Shown here piece after piece: positions 1 to 6,932 of a stretch of DNA of 21,018 nucleotides. Position 1 is the stretch's first letter. The number at the start of each line of letters is the position of its first letter. A program made the position numbers and the translations under genes. The notes below the pieces were generated by a model. That model did no database searches. It was not told the DNA's origin and worked only from the letters and a program-made list of their open reading frames with translations. The stretch comes from CAYQAJ01 sp964415245 (GTDB lineage Bacteria; Planctomycetota; Planctomycetia; Pirellulales; Pirellulaceae), in assembly GCA_964415245.1 (NCBI GenBank), contig CAYQAJ010000059.1, positions 1 through 21,018 on the forward strand. Direction: 5' to 3'.

Positions 1-144
1 CTGCCCGAAGATGAGGCCCGCCGTCGCCGGCCATGTCCAACCCGGCCAGAGGGGCTCTAACAACTCGGGCGCCGTAGCCAGCAGCAGCGCGACGGCCACG
101 TTGGCCGCGACGAGCAGAGTCAGAAGTAGATGCCGCGGTTTCAT
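1..144 (-). CDS. 5' end of a secreted or membrane protein gene (partial)
   Basis: An open frame reads from ATG at 144 down to the window edge, giving 48 residues without a stop. It begins MKPRHLLLTLLVAANVAVAL, a short basic head followed by a hydrophobic run of about 18 residues. That is typical of a signal peptide or signal anchor. A second, weaker hydrophobic stretch (roughly residues 36-48, tryptophan- and proline-rich) follows, so a two-helix membrane protein is also possible. Codon third positions are strongly G/C, as in the neighbouring real genes. It is divergent from aroE across about 290 bp. No clear Shine-Dalgarno sequence precedes the ATG. The family is not recognisable from this fragment. 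Confidence 0.55.
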   Translation of the reverse strand, partial: MKPRHLLLTLLVAANVAVALLLATAPELLEPLWPGWTWPATAGLIFGQ

Positions 145-363
145 GCTCGTTTCAGTTTGATTGATTTGGCGCGGCTCGTCCACAAGCCGACTTGCCCAAA
201 ATGGGCCGCGGTTGCAAACAAAGTTCGGGTTCATCAGAATGTACGGACTCGATCGACTCGGGCGCGGCGGGACTTACGCTTTGGCGTGATGTTCGCTCGT
301 CGTTCGCTTGCGATTCAGGATTGCGCTGTCCGACTTCCGACCTCCGACTGCCACTTGCGAGTG

Positions 364-417
364 CCTCGCTATCGCTTCGCGCCTATGACGGGGCCCTCGC
401 TGACGCTTCGGGTTACT
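364..417. repeat. Two degenerate copies of a short interspersed repeat
   Basis: Two related segments lie about 31 bp apart. The one at 364-388 begins CCTCGCTATCGCTTCGCGCC, and the one at 395-417 begins CCTCGCTGACGCTTCGGGTT. Read on the minus strand, the second encodes the peptide TRSVSEGP, a string I recall from many spurious small planctomycete ORFs made by interspersed repeats. The segments lie in the non-coding gap between the divergent gene at 1-144 and aroE. An open frame runs through them into aroE, which would give a falsely long AroE N-terminus. The rest of 145-437 shows no gene; around 339-356 it has a small CCGACTTCC/CCGACCTCC repetition. Confidence 0.5.
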
Positions 418-437
418 TTTTGAACGGTTCCCGCAAC

Positions 438-1286
438 GTGTCCAGTCCCGCGCTGCAACAAATCGTCTGCTGCATAGGTCAGCCGGTGGCGGGCAATCCC
501 ACGCAGTTCATGATGGAGCGGGCGTTCGCCGCGGCGGGGCTCGACTGGCGGTATCTCACGCTCGAAGTGCCCCCCAAGCAGTTGGGCGACGCCGTTCGCG
601 GCATGCGGGCCATGGGCTTTCGCGGCGGCAACTTCACGATTCCGCACAAAGTGGCGGTGATCCAGTTTCTGGACGGCCTGAGCCAAGGCGCCGAGTTGAT
701 GGGGGCCGTCAATTGCGTCCATCGCCAGGACGACTCGCTGTTGGGCGAGAACACCGACGGCAAGGGCTTCGTGCAATCGTTGCGCGAAGTGACCGACCCG
801 ACGGGCAAACGCATCGTCGTACTGGGCGCCGGAGGCGCGGCGCGGGCCATTGCCGTCGAGCTCGGCCTGTCGGGCGCCGTCGAGATCACGATCGTGAATC
901 GCTCGGCCGAGCGCGGGCAGCAGCTCGTCGACCTGTTGAACAATCGCGTGAAGGTCGCCTCCCACCTCGTCGAGTGGGAAGGGGAATATGCCGTGCCGGA
1001 ATCGGCCGACGTCGTAATCAACGCCACGTCGATCGGCCTGGGCGACGCCGATGCCCGCGTCCCGATTCAGGCCGAGTCGCTACAGCCGAAGATGGTCGTA
1101 GCCGACGTGGTGTTCAACCCGCCGAATACGCAATTCCTGCAAGAGGCGGCGGAGCGCGGTTGCAAAACGCTCGACGGCCTGGGCATGCTGGTGAACCAGG
1201 GCGTCATCGGATTCCAAATCTGGACCGGGGTCGATCCCGACGCGGCCGTGATGCGCGAAGCGCTGGAAGAGTACCTCGAAATCTAG
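438..1286 (+). CDS. aroE: Shikimate 5-dehydrogenase (NADP-dependent)
   Basis: AroE reduces 3-dehydroshikimate to shikimate in the cytoplasm, in the chorismate pathway to aromatic amino acids. From GTG 438 the protein has 282 residues, a normal AroE length. Visible motifs are GGNFTIPHK (catalytic Lys71), GAVNC (Asn92), GENTDGKGF (catalytic Asp107), the nucleotide-binding VVLGAGGAAR, NATSIGL, and the C-terminal DGLGMLVNQG. The frame stays open upstream to 192, but that part is repeat-derived. GTG 438 places IGQPVAGNPTQF at the usual N-terminal position; TTG 420 is the alternative start, and neither has a strong ribosome site. The usual HSxSP shikimate-binding stretch is replaced here by GNPTQ. 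It is a single gene, convergent with aguA. Confidence 0.92.
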   Translation: MSSPALQQIVCCIGQPVAGNPTQFMMERAFAAAGLDWRYLTLEVPPKQLGDAVRGMRAMGFRGGNFTIPHKVAVIQFLDGLSQGAELMGAVNCVHRQDDSLLGENTDGKGFVQSLREVTDPTGKRIVVLGAGGAARAIAVELGLSGAVEITIVNRSAERGQQLVDLLNNRVKVASHLVEWEGEYAVPESADVVINATSIGLGDADARVPIQAESLQPKMVVADVVFNPPNTQFLQEAAERGCKTLDGLGMLVNQGVIGFQIWTGVDPDAAVMREALEEYLEI

Positions 1287-1342
1287 CGCCCGGTAGCCGT
1301 TTCAGCAATTCTTTGCGTCGACGGAATGACCAAGGACCAAAT

Positions 1343-1386
1343 CCAAATGACCAATGAGCGCCGTGCTTCCGGCATTGGTCATTGGG
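1343..1386. terminator. Palindromic repeat between convergent genes, possible two-way terminator
   Basis: ATGACCAATG at 1347-1356 and its exact complement CATTGGTCAT at 1373-1382 form a 10-bp stem around a 16-nt loop. One more A-T pair and, past a mismatch, a CC/GG pair extend it. Further partial copies of the same words surround it (ATGACCAAGGACCAAATCC at 1326, ATTGGTGATTGGTCATT at 1388), so it looks like a member of an interspersed repeat family rather than a dedicated terminator. It sits between the converging ends of aroE (1286) and aguA (1442), where a stem in either transcript could stop transcription. There is no clean U-tract. Confidence 0.4.
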
Positions 1387-1441
1387 AAATTGGTGATTGG
1401 TCATTACCTCCACAGCGGGCAAAAGGATGTTGTGCGCACTT

Positions 1442-2500
1442 CTACAGCGCCGCCGGCTCTTGCTGCGTGAGGCAGTGGAACGTGCCCAACCCCCACGCCA
1501 CGTCGCGTGCCGGCAACGGGCACACCTTTCGACTGGGAAATAACTCGGCCAGAATGCCGGCCGCCGTCGCATCGGCCTCGTCGTCGAATTGCGGCACGAT
1601 CACGGCACCGTTGGCGATATAGAAGTTGCCATAGCTGGCGGGCAGCCGACGCTTCTCGAAGAATACCGGCCGCGGCATGGGGAGCTGTATCACTTCGAGC
1701 CGTCGGCCCGTGCTGTCGCTCATTTGGCGAAGCTGCGTGAGATTCCCTTGCAGCGCGCGGTAGTTGTCGTCCGAAGGATCTTGCTCGACCGCCGCGACAA
1801 CTTTGCCCGGCGCGACGAAGCGAGCCAACTGATCGACGTGCCCATCCGTGTCGTCGCCCGCCAGTCCGCTGCACTCCAGCCATAGGACACGAGTCGCTCC
1901 CAGGTAATCGCCGAGAAACCGCTCGATCGTGACGCGCGACGTTCCCGGGTTGCGGTTGGGATTCAGCAGGCAATGGGTGGTGGTGAGCGCGGTTCCCTGG
2001 CCGTCGCCGTCGATGGCGCCTCCTTCCAGCACCAAGTGCGGGGCGAAGCGGCGCCGACGCAGCCGCTCGGCGATGTGACGCGGTACGGCGTTGTCGCGAT
2101 CGAACGGCGGATACTTGCCGCCCCATGCGTTGTACCGCCAGTCGACTAGAGCGCTTTCGGCACCGTGCGGACTCGATAGGAACGTGGGCCCGTAATCGCG
2201 CACCCACGCATCGTCGGTCGGAATGTCCCACAGCTCGACGTTCGGGACGTCGCCCACCATCCGCTTTGCCTCAGCCATCACTGTATCACCGCCGGCCAGC
2301 ACGCGCACCGTTTCCCACTCGGCCAGCGCGCGCACCAGCCGCTGAAACGCCTCGGGAATCGGCTCGAAGTTGCCCGGCCACGTTTCCCGGTTGTGGGGCC
2401 ACGCCACCCAGGTGGCAATGTGTGCCTCCCACTCGGCGGGCCAGCGATATCCCAATCGGGCCGGTGTGTGGTCGGCACCTTGCATGGAATCAGGACTCAT
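1442..2500 (-). CDS. aguA: Agmatine deiminase
   Basis: This enzyme hydrolyses agmatine to N-carbamoylputrescine and ammonia in the cytoplasm, the first step of the arginine-decarboxylase route to putrescine. The 352-residue protein matches the peptidyl-arginine deiminase fold family in length and motifs. These are TDDAWVRDYGP (Asp96/Asp102 region), LEGG with Glu159, DDTDGHVDQ with catalytic His221, and a C-terminal GTFHCLTQQEP with the nucleophile Cys343. The ATG at 2500 is preceded by AGGAGA at 2511-2516 with 10 nt of spacing; an internal ATG at 2485 is less well placed. It lies 56 bp downstream of aguB on the same strand, so the two are probably cotranscribed. No regulator gene is adjacent. 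Confidence 0.93.
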   Translation of the reverse strand: MSPDSMQGADHTPARLGYRWPAEWEAHIATWVAWPHNRETWPGNFEPIPEAFQRLVRALAEWETVRVLAGGDTVMAEAKRMVGDVPNVELWDIPTDDAWVRDYGPTFLSSPHGAESALVDWRYNAWGGKYPPFDRDNAVPRHIAERLRRRRFAPHLVLEGGAIDGDGQGTALTTTHCLLNPNRNPGTSRVTIERFLGDYLGATRVLWLECSGLAGDDTDGHVDQLARFVAPGKVVAAVEQDPSDDNYRALQGNLTQLRQMSDSTGRRLEVIQLPMPRPVFFEKRRLPASYGNFYIANGAVIVPQFDDEADATAAGILAELFPSRKVCPLPARDVAWGLGTFHCLTQQEPAAL

Positions 2501-2556
2501 CGTCGCAATATCTCCTATCGCTTTCTATCCGCTCCGCGCGGCCGGTTATTGGCCGG

Positions 2557-3438
2557 TCAGGAGCCATCGTCGCGGTATCTCTTTGTCAGTTCGCCGTAGG
2601 CGTCGATGCGGCGATCGCGCAAAAACGGCCAGTGCGTGCGGGCCGCCTCCACCTGGTCCAACGCACACGTAACGATCAGCGTCTCCTCGGCCGTATGCGA
2701 AGCGCGGGCCATCACATTACCGTACGGGTCGCTCACAAACGAGGCGCCCCAGAACTCCAGCTTCCCTTCGCGGCCGACGCGGTTCGGGGCCGCCACGAAC
2801 AGCCCGTTGGCGATTGCGTGGCTTCGCATCATGGTTTCCCAAGCGGCGTGCTGGCTGGCACCGAACTCTTGCTTCTCGTCGGGAAGCCAGCCGATGGCGG
2901 TGGGGTAGAAGAGGATATCCGCTCCCGACAGCGCGGTGAGCCGAGCCGCTTCGGGAAACCACTGGTCCCAGCACACGCACGCGCCCACGCGGCCAAATCG
3001 CGTGGCAAAGCTGCGAAAGCCCAGATCGCCCGGGGTGAAGTAGAACTTCTCGTAGTACAGCGGGTCGTCGGGAATGTGCATCTTGCGGTACAGGCCCGCC
3101 TGCCGGCCGTCGGCGTCGAACACCACGGCCGAGTTGTGGTATACGCCGGCGGCGCGGCGCTCAAAGATCGATCCCACGATCACCACGCCGTGATGTCGGG
3201 CCGCTTCGGACAGCGCCGTGCTGGTGGGGCCGGGAATCGGCTCGGCCTCGGCGAAGCGGGCGTGATCCTCGCTCTGGCACGGGTAGAGGCCGTGGAACAA
3301 CTCTTGCAGGCAAACAACTTCGGCACCCTGCGACGCCGCGTCGGCGATGCGATCCAGCGCCTTGGCGACGTTCGCCTGTTTCTCGCCCGTACACGACATC
3401 TGCACCAGGGCGATCGTCACTTCCGCCGGCTTCGTCAT
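2557..3438 (-). CDS. aguB: N-carbamoylputrescine amidase
   Basis: A nitrilase-superfamily amidase that converts N-carbamoylputrescine to putrescine, CO2 and ammonia, finishing the reaction begun by AguA. With the start at 3438 the protein has 293 residues, normal for AguB. The Glu-Lys-Cys triad is visible: Glu46 in CLQELFHG, Lys119 in YRKMHIPDD, and Cys156 in CVCWDQWFPE. The ending HWPFLRDRRIDAYGEL is also typical. Two upstream in-frame starts exist, ATG 3459 and GTG 3486. I chose 3438 because MTKPAEVTIALVQMSC aligns with the family start, while the residues before it are encoded by a 14-bp tandem repeat. It is the first gene of the aguB-aguA pair and is divergent from bioD. Confidence 0.92.
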   Translation of the reverse strand: MTKPAEVTIALVQMSCTGEKQANVAKALDRIADAASQGAEVVCLQELFHGLYPCQSEDHARFAEAEPIPGPTSTALSEAARHHGVVIVGSIFERRAAGVYHNSAVVFDADGRQAGLYRKMHIPDDPLYYEKFYFTPGDLGFRSFATRFGRVGACVCWDQWFPEAARLTALSGADILFYPTAIGWLPDEKQEFGASQHAAWETMMRSHAIANGLFVAAPNRVGREGKLEFWGASFVSDPYGNVMARASHTAEETLIVTCALDQVEAARTHWPFLRDRRIDAYGELTKRYRDDGS

Positions 3439-3456
3439 TCGAGCTTCGTCATTCGA
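3429..3456. repeat. 14-bp tandem duplication over the aguB start
   Basis: GCTTCGTCATTCGA occurs twice head to tail, at 3429-3442 and 3443-3456, followed by CATT. Read on the minus strand it encodes the peptide string SNDEARMTK just ahead of the conserved AguB sequence. TTCGTCATTCG-type strings are familiar to me as intergenic repeat units in planctomycete genomes. The proposed aguB ATG (3436-3438) lies inside the first unit. Confidence 0.7.
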
Positions 3457-3563
3457 CATTGTCTTATCAGCCCGCAACTCGACCACGTGCCGCGATGGTG
3501 ATGGCGTTCGATCCCTTCACGCGCTCCTTGGACCCTCTACCGGCTGATGGTACTCTAAGCCGG

Positions 3564-4343
3564 ATGAACCGGAAACCGGCCACCGGGTTGTTCATCACCG
3601 GCACCGGCACGGGCGTTGGCAAGACGTACGTCGCCGCGCTCGTGGCCGCCGCGCTGCGCGCGCAGGGGGTGCGCGTCAGCGTGTACAAACCGGTTGCCAG
3701 CGGTTGCCGACAAGAAGACGGACGCCTCGTTTCCGAAGACGCTCTGACGCTGTGGAACGCCGCCGGACAGCCCGGCGAGCTGGCATCGGTTTGCCCGCAA
3801 CAATTCGAGGCGCCGCTGGCGCCGCATCTGGCCGCTCGCGCCGAAGGTCGCCAGGTCGACGCGCAGCTTCTCCGCTCAGGCATCGAATCCTGGCGCTCGC
3901 GCTCGGACATCGTATTGGTCGAGGGGGCCGGCGGACTTCTCTCGCCGGTGACCGACGACGAGTACGTCGCCGACGTGGCCCGAGATTTAGGCTACCCGCT
4001 GGTGATCGTCGCCGCGAACGAGCTGGGCGTCATCAGCCACACGCTGCAAACGCTGGTGACCGCCGCAAGCCTGGGACTGGATGTCGCCGCGGTCGTGCTC
4101 AACGACGTGCGGCCACCTTTGGCCGACGACCCGAGCCAAGCGAGCAACTTTGAGGAGTTGCTTCAACGAATGGGAATGATGCAGAATGCGTCGCGGGAGG
4201 TTGTCGCGACTGCCGCCGCGCATCCGAGCGCGAAACCGGCAAGCGGTTGCGTGGCGCCGAGGGTCGTTTTGACTTCGGTGGGATGGCAGGAGCAGGCGTT
4301 CGACCCGCCGGTCGATTGGGTGACTATGACGCGGCGTAGCTGA
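3564..4343 (+). CDS. bioD: ATP-dependent dethiobiotin synthetase
   Basis: BioD closes the ureido ring of 7,8-diaminopelargonate with CO2 and ATP to form dethiobiotin, the next-to-last step of biotin synthesis. From ATG 3564 the protein has 259 residues, about 30 more than the common form. The extra length is at the C-terminus. The P-loop GTGTGVGKT (residues 13-21), YKPVASG with Lys42, and VEGAGGLLSPVTD with Glu120 are all present. An in-frame ATG at 3495 would add 23 unconserved residues, so 3564 is preferred. No other biotin gene is in the window. The stop codon lies inside the left arm of a long palindrome, so the last residues (RRS) are encoded by that element. Confidence 0.92.
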   Translation: MNRKPATGLFITGTGTGVGKTYVAALVAAALRAQGVRVSVYKPVASGCRQEDGRLVSEDALTLWNAAGQPGELASVCPQQFEAPLAPHLAARAEGRQVDAQLLRSGIESWRSRSDIVLVEGAGGLLSPVTDDEYVADVARDLGYPLVIVAANELGVISHTLQTLVTAASLGLDVAAVVLNDVRPPLADDPSQASNFEELLQRMGMMQNASREVVATAAAHPSAKPASGCVAPRVVLTSVGWQEQAFDPPVDWVTMTRRS

Positions 4344-4395
4344 ATTCGCAAGAATGCAGCAGAAGCCGCGGCTGAATTCTTGCGAATTCAGCTAC
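4336..4395. terminator. Long perfect palindrome at the bioD end, repeat-type two-way terminator
   Basis: GTAGCTGAATTCGCAAGAAT at 4336-4355 is exactly complementary to 4376-4395, giving a 20-bp stem. After one mismatch, CAGC (4357-4360) pairs with GCTG (4371-4374) around a 10-nt loop. Four GAATTC hexamers fall within 65 bp (4342, 4374, 4384, 4401), the last in an extra partial copy, GCGAATTCAGAG. It lies between the converging genes bioD and the GH57 gene, and a hairpin in either transcript would mark both 3' ends. The bioD stop TGA (4341-4343) is inside the left arm. The sharp ends and the extra half copy suggest a mobile palindromic repeat that was captured as a terminator. Confidence 0.75.
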
Positions 4396-4426
4396 TCTGC
4401 GAATTCAGAGACTTGAGCGCGGACGC

Positions 4427-6592
4427 TCAAGAGGCAGCCGCTTCGGCGGAGTGTTCCATGCGGCCTTCGGCCCGCGCGGTGTCGATCGACAACGAGAGAG
4501 TCGTGCTCCAGCGGCCTTCGTTGTCGCCGCGGACGAGCCAATGGGGCTGCACGACCACCGACTGGTGCACGAGCTCGAACCCGCCTTCCGATTGGCTCAC
4601 CGACTCAATGGGGTAGGTCCACAGGTTCACGGGAGAGCGCGACGACAGACGCACGTCGATTCCCTGCCACTCGTCGGTCAGCGACAGATCGCTGGCCCCG
4701 TGCAGGTCGAGCAAAGTGCCGAGGTGTCCCCGTCGACCCTCGGATTGGCTGGAGAAGTATCGGTCGTCGGCGCCCGCCGGGAGACCCGCCAGGTTCAGCT
4801 CCACCGAGAAATGCAGCTCGCGGTCGCTGGGCAGCCCTTCGAGCAGGTAGGCGATCTCCAACTCGCCGCGACCTGCTTCGAGCGTTACACCCTTGGTGAC
4901 GGTCACGGGCAATTCGCCGACGTGGCCCGACCGCATGAGCAATACCTGCACGCGCGAGGGGCTGCGGCGGATGCGCGTCTCGTACAGGGCGCCGACAAAG
5001 TCGCCTCGCTCGGCGGCCGTGCCGCCGCGAATGGCTTCGAGCGACACGTCGGAATCGTGGAAGTGATCGATGAGGCTCTTGCGCAGGTACCAGTCGTATT
5101 GCAGCCGCTGTTCGAGCCCCGGCTGCTTGAATACCACGCGGTCGTGGATACTGGCCACCTGATTGTCGCCCTGCTGGGCGCCGCTTCGTACCCGCTCGTG
5201 GTACGCTTCGGGGCGGCGGGCAAGGGTGGCCAGCAGGTTGAGGCAGATTGACCGAACGTCGAGCTCGTACAGGTGACCACCAGCCGGCGCGACCAGACAA
5301 ACGAGCTTGTCGTTCGAGAGGCGCACTTCCTGGCGGCCGTCGTAGTTGTAGTCATCGGCAAGCGCTTCGACCCAGGGCCCGGTGCGCCCCTGTGCCTGGT
5401 CGAGCAGGTTGTCGGCGGCGATCAGGTGGTTGTACACGGCGTTGCGGAGGTGGGGCAGATAAATGCCGCCGAACGCCCCGTGCCAGTAGGGACAATTGCA
5501 CTGCCCGCGGTACAGCTCGCGGCGGGCATTGGCCAGCTCTTCGCGGTTCGTGTCGCTCGCGCGGGTTTGATACAGGCGGTGGCTGACCTGCATCATGCGG
5601 GAGTACATTTCGTCGGCTTCCGGGTATTTGACTCGGAAGTTGCGCCAGAAGCCGCCGCGGATGAACGATCGAATGCGGGCCCAACGCGGGTCGTTTTCCA
5701 TTTCGTGCGCCAGGGTCGCCAGCTCGTTCTGCCGCTCGACGGGCAGGACCCACTCGGTCATTTCGCGATAGCTGCTGTCGGGCAGATACACTTTGCCCAC
5801 CGGTGGCGTGTTCTGGTGCGCTTCGGCCAGCGTCGTCACCTGGATCCAGTCGCCATTTGACGCCAGCGCGGCGAAGAACTCGCGCAGCCAACCGTCTTCA
5901 TAGACGTGCCGATTCGTCTCCGGCCACGAGCCGAACTTCTCGCCGTCGTCGCCGAAGACCACCACGGCGCCCGGGTGCCGCTCCGCCACGCCGCGTAACA
6001 GCTCGATCGTCTGTTCGGGCCCGCCGAAGGGAATCAAGTACCGCAGCCGCTCGCTGCCGGGAAACACGGAGAGCAGGCGGCCGTCGTCTTCGGTCAGGTA
6101 GTAGCCGCGCAGGGCGTCGTCGGTCAGGCCGGCATTCTTGAAGTGAAAGTCGTCGAGCACCGTGTAGCGGATGCCCGCCTCGACCAGGTCGGTGGTGAGC
6201 GTGGGCTCCCAAACGCGCTCCGGAACCCAGGCGCCCTGCACGTGGGCGCCGAGGCGATTTTCGAGCCACCGCGTGTACTGGGTGATCTGTCCCACGCGAT
6301 CGCGCGAGGGGATCATCGTGAGAATCGGCTCGTAGAACGCCCCGCCGACGATCTCCAGCCGTCCGTCGGCCACCAGCGCGGCGAGCCGGTCAAGATAGTC
6401 GGGCCGATGCTCGTCGAGCCACTCCATGAGCGGGCCGCTCACGTGTAGCGAGATGGGCAGGTGCGGCTGCCGCTCGAGCTCGTCGAGAAACGGACCGTAA
6501 CTGTCGAAGTACGCCTGCTCGATGACGCCGTCGAAGTTACCGACGGGCTGATGGTTGTGCAGGACGAGGCAGAAGCGAATCGAAGGTGTCAT
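4427..6592 (-). CDS. Glycoside hydrolase family 57 alpha-amylase / 4-alpha-glucanotransferase
   Basis: A 721-residue cytoplasmic enzyme (no signal peptide) that hydrolyses or transfers alpha-1,4-glucan chains by a retaining mechanism. GH57 conserved regions appear in order: LHNHQP (residues 11-16), GGAFYEPIL (83-91), AWVPERVWEP with the expected nucleophile Glu125, and VVFGDDGEKFG with the expected acid/base Asp215. Positions and spacing match the 4-alpha-glucanotransferase subgroup closely. After the barrel comes a helical segment (WRNFRVKYPEADEMYSRMM) and then a beta-rich C-terminal half of about 300 residues, corresponding to the DUF1925/DUF1926-type domains of that subgroup. The start at ATG 6592 gives the usual short N-terminus. 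It follows galT and glgA on the same strand after a 340-bp gap, so it may have its own promoter. Amylase versus transferase activity cannot be told apart here. Confidence 0.88.
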   Translation of the reverse strand: MTPSIRFCLVLHNHQPVGNFDGVIEQAYFDSYGPFLDELERQPHLPISLHVSGPLMEWLDEHRPDYLDRLAALVADGRLEIVGGAFYEPILTMIPSRDRVGQITQYTRWLENRLGAHVQGAWVPERVWEPTLTTDLVEAGIRYTVLDDFHFKNAGLTDDALRGYYLTEDDGRLLSVFPGSERLRYLIPFGGPEQTIELLRGVAERHPGAVVVFGDDGEKFGSWPETNRHVYEDGWLREFFAALASNGDWIQVTTLAEAHQNTPPVGKVYLPDSSYREMTEWVLPVERQNELATLAHEMENDPRWARIRSFIRGGFWRNFRVKYPEADEMYSRMMQVSHRLYQTRASDTNREELANARRELYRGQCNCPYWHGAFGGIYLPHLRNAVYNHLIAADNLLDQAQGRTGPWVEALADDYNYDGRQEVRLSNDKLVCLVAPAGGHLYELDVRSICLNLLATLARRPEAYHERVRSGAQQGDNQVASIHDRVVFKQPGLEQRLQYDWYLRKSLIDHFHDSDVSLEAIRGGTAAERGDFVGALYETRIRRSPSRVQVLLMRSGHVGELPVTVTKGVTLEAGRGELEIAYLLEGLPSDRELHFSVELNLAGLPAGADDRYFSSQSEGRRGHLGTLLDLHGASDLSLTDEWQGIDVRLSSRSPVNLWTYPIESVSQSEGGFELVHQSVVVQPHWLVRGDNEGRWSTTLSLSIDTARAEGRMEHSAEAAAS

Positions 6593-6932
6593 GTTCGGCA
6601 GCGGCGGCAGCTTCTACGGTGGAGCAAATGCAAAACGCGCCTGGACGATTCCTTGGCCCGCACGGGGACGCGGCGCCCTGCCGCTCCAGCGGCGACAATG
6701 GCACGGCTGATCCACCGTGGAGCGGCGTCGCTCCGTCGTCGACCGCCACGACTTGCCGGGAACACGTTCCCCGCTGACTATCAATCGGCAAAGCCGACGC
6801 CATTTAGCTAGTTTTTCCCGTCGGCAGACTCTAGCGGACCGGTATTACCGAACGTGCCAAAAGCGCCGCGCGTACCGAGCGCATTGTTGGGCGAGGTTCC
6901 CGTCGCCGTCTATTGTACCGTCGAAGGCAAAC
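6593..6932. other. Non-coding gap between galT and the GH57 gene
   Basis: No convincing reading frame is present on either strand. GGAGCG (6719-6724) and CGCTCC (6729-6734) form a 6-bp GC stem with a 4-nt loop, without a following T-run. The central part (about 6790-6870) is less GC-rich than the surrounding genes and could hold the promoter for the GH57 gene, but no clear -35/-10 pair could be fixed. Confidence 0.5.

Noticed and set aside
713..1357. 214-codon plus-strand frame inside aroE
   Set aside because: It is a shifted frame of aroE, Arg-rich, with no conserved motif.
1404..2231. 275-codon minus-strand frame overlapping aguA
   Set aside because: It is a shifted frame of aguA, which has all its catalytic residues in the other frame.
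2125..3501. Long open frame (458 codons) on the plus strand
   Set aside because: It runs antisense across aguA and aguB, has no family motifs, and arises from GC-rich codon bias in the real genes.
3528..3556. Possible bioD promoter TTGGAC, 17 bp, TACTCT
   Set aside because: Spacing is right but both hexamers match the consensus at only three positions, and the -10 is 7 nt from the start codon.
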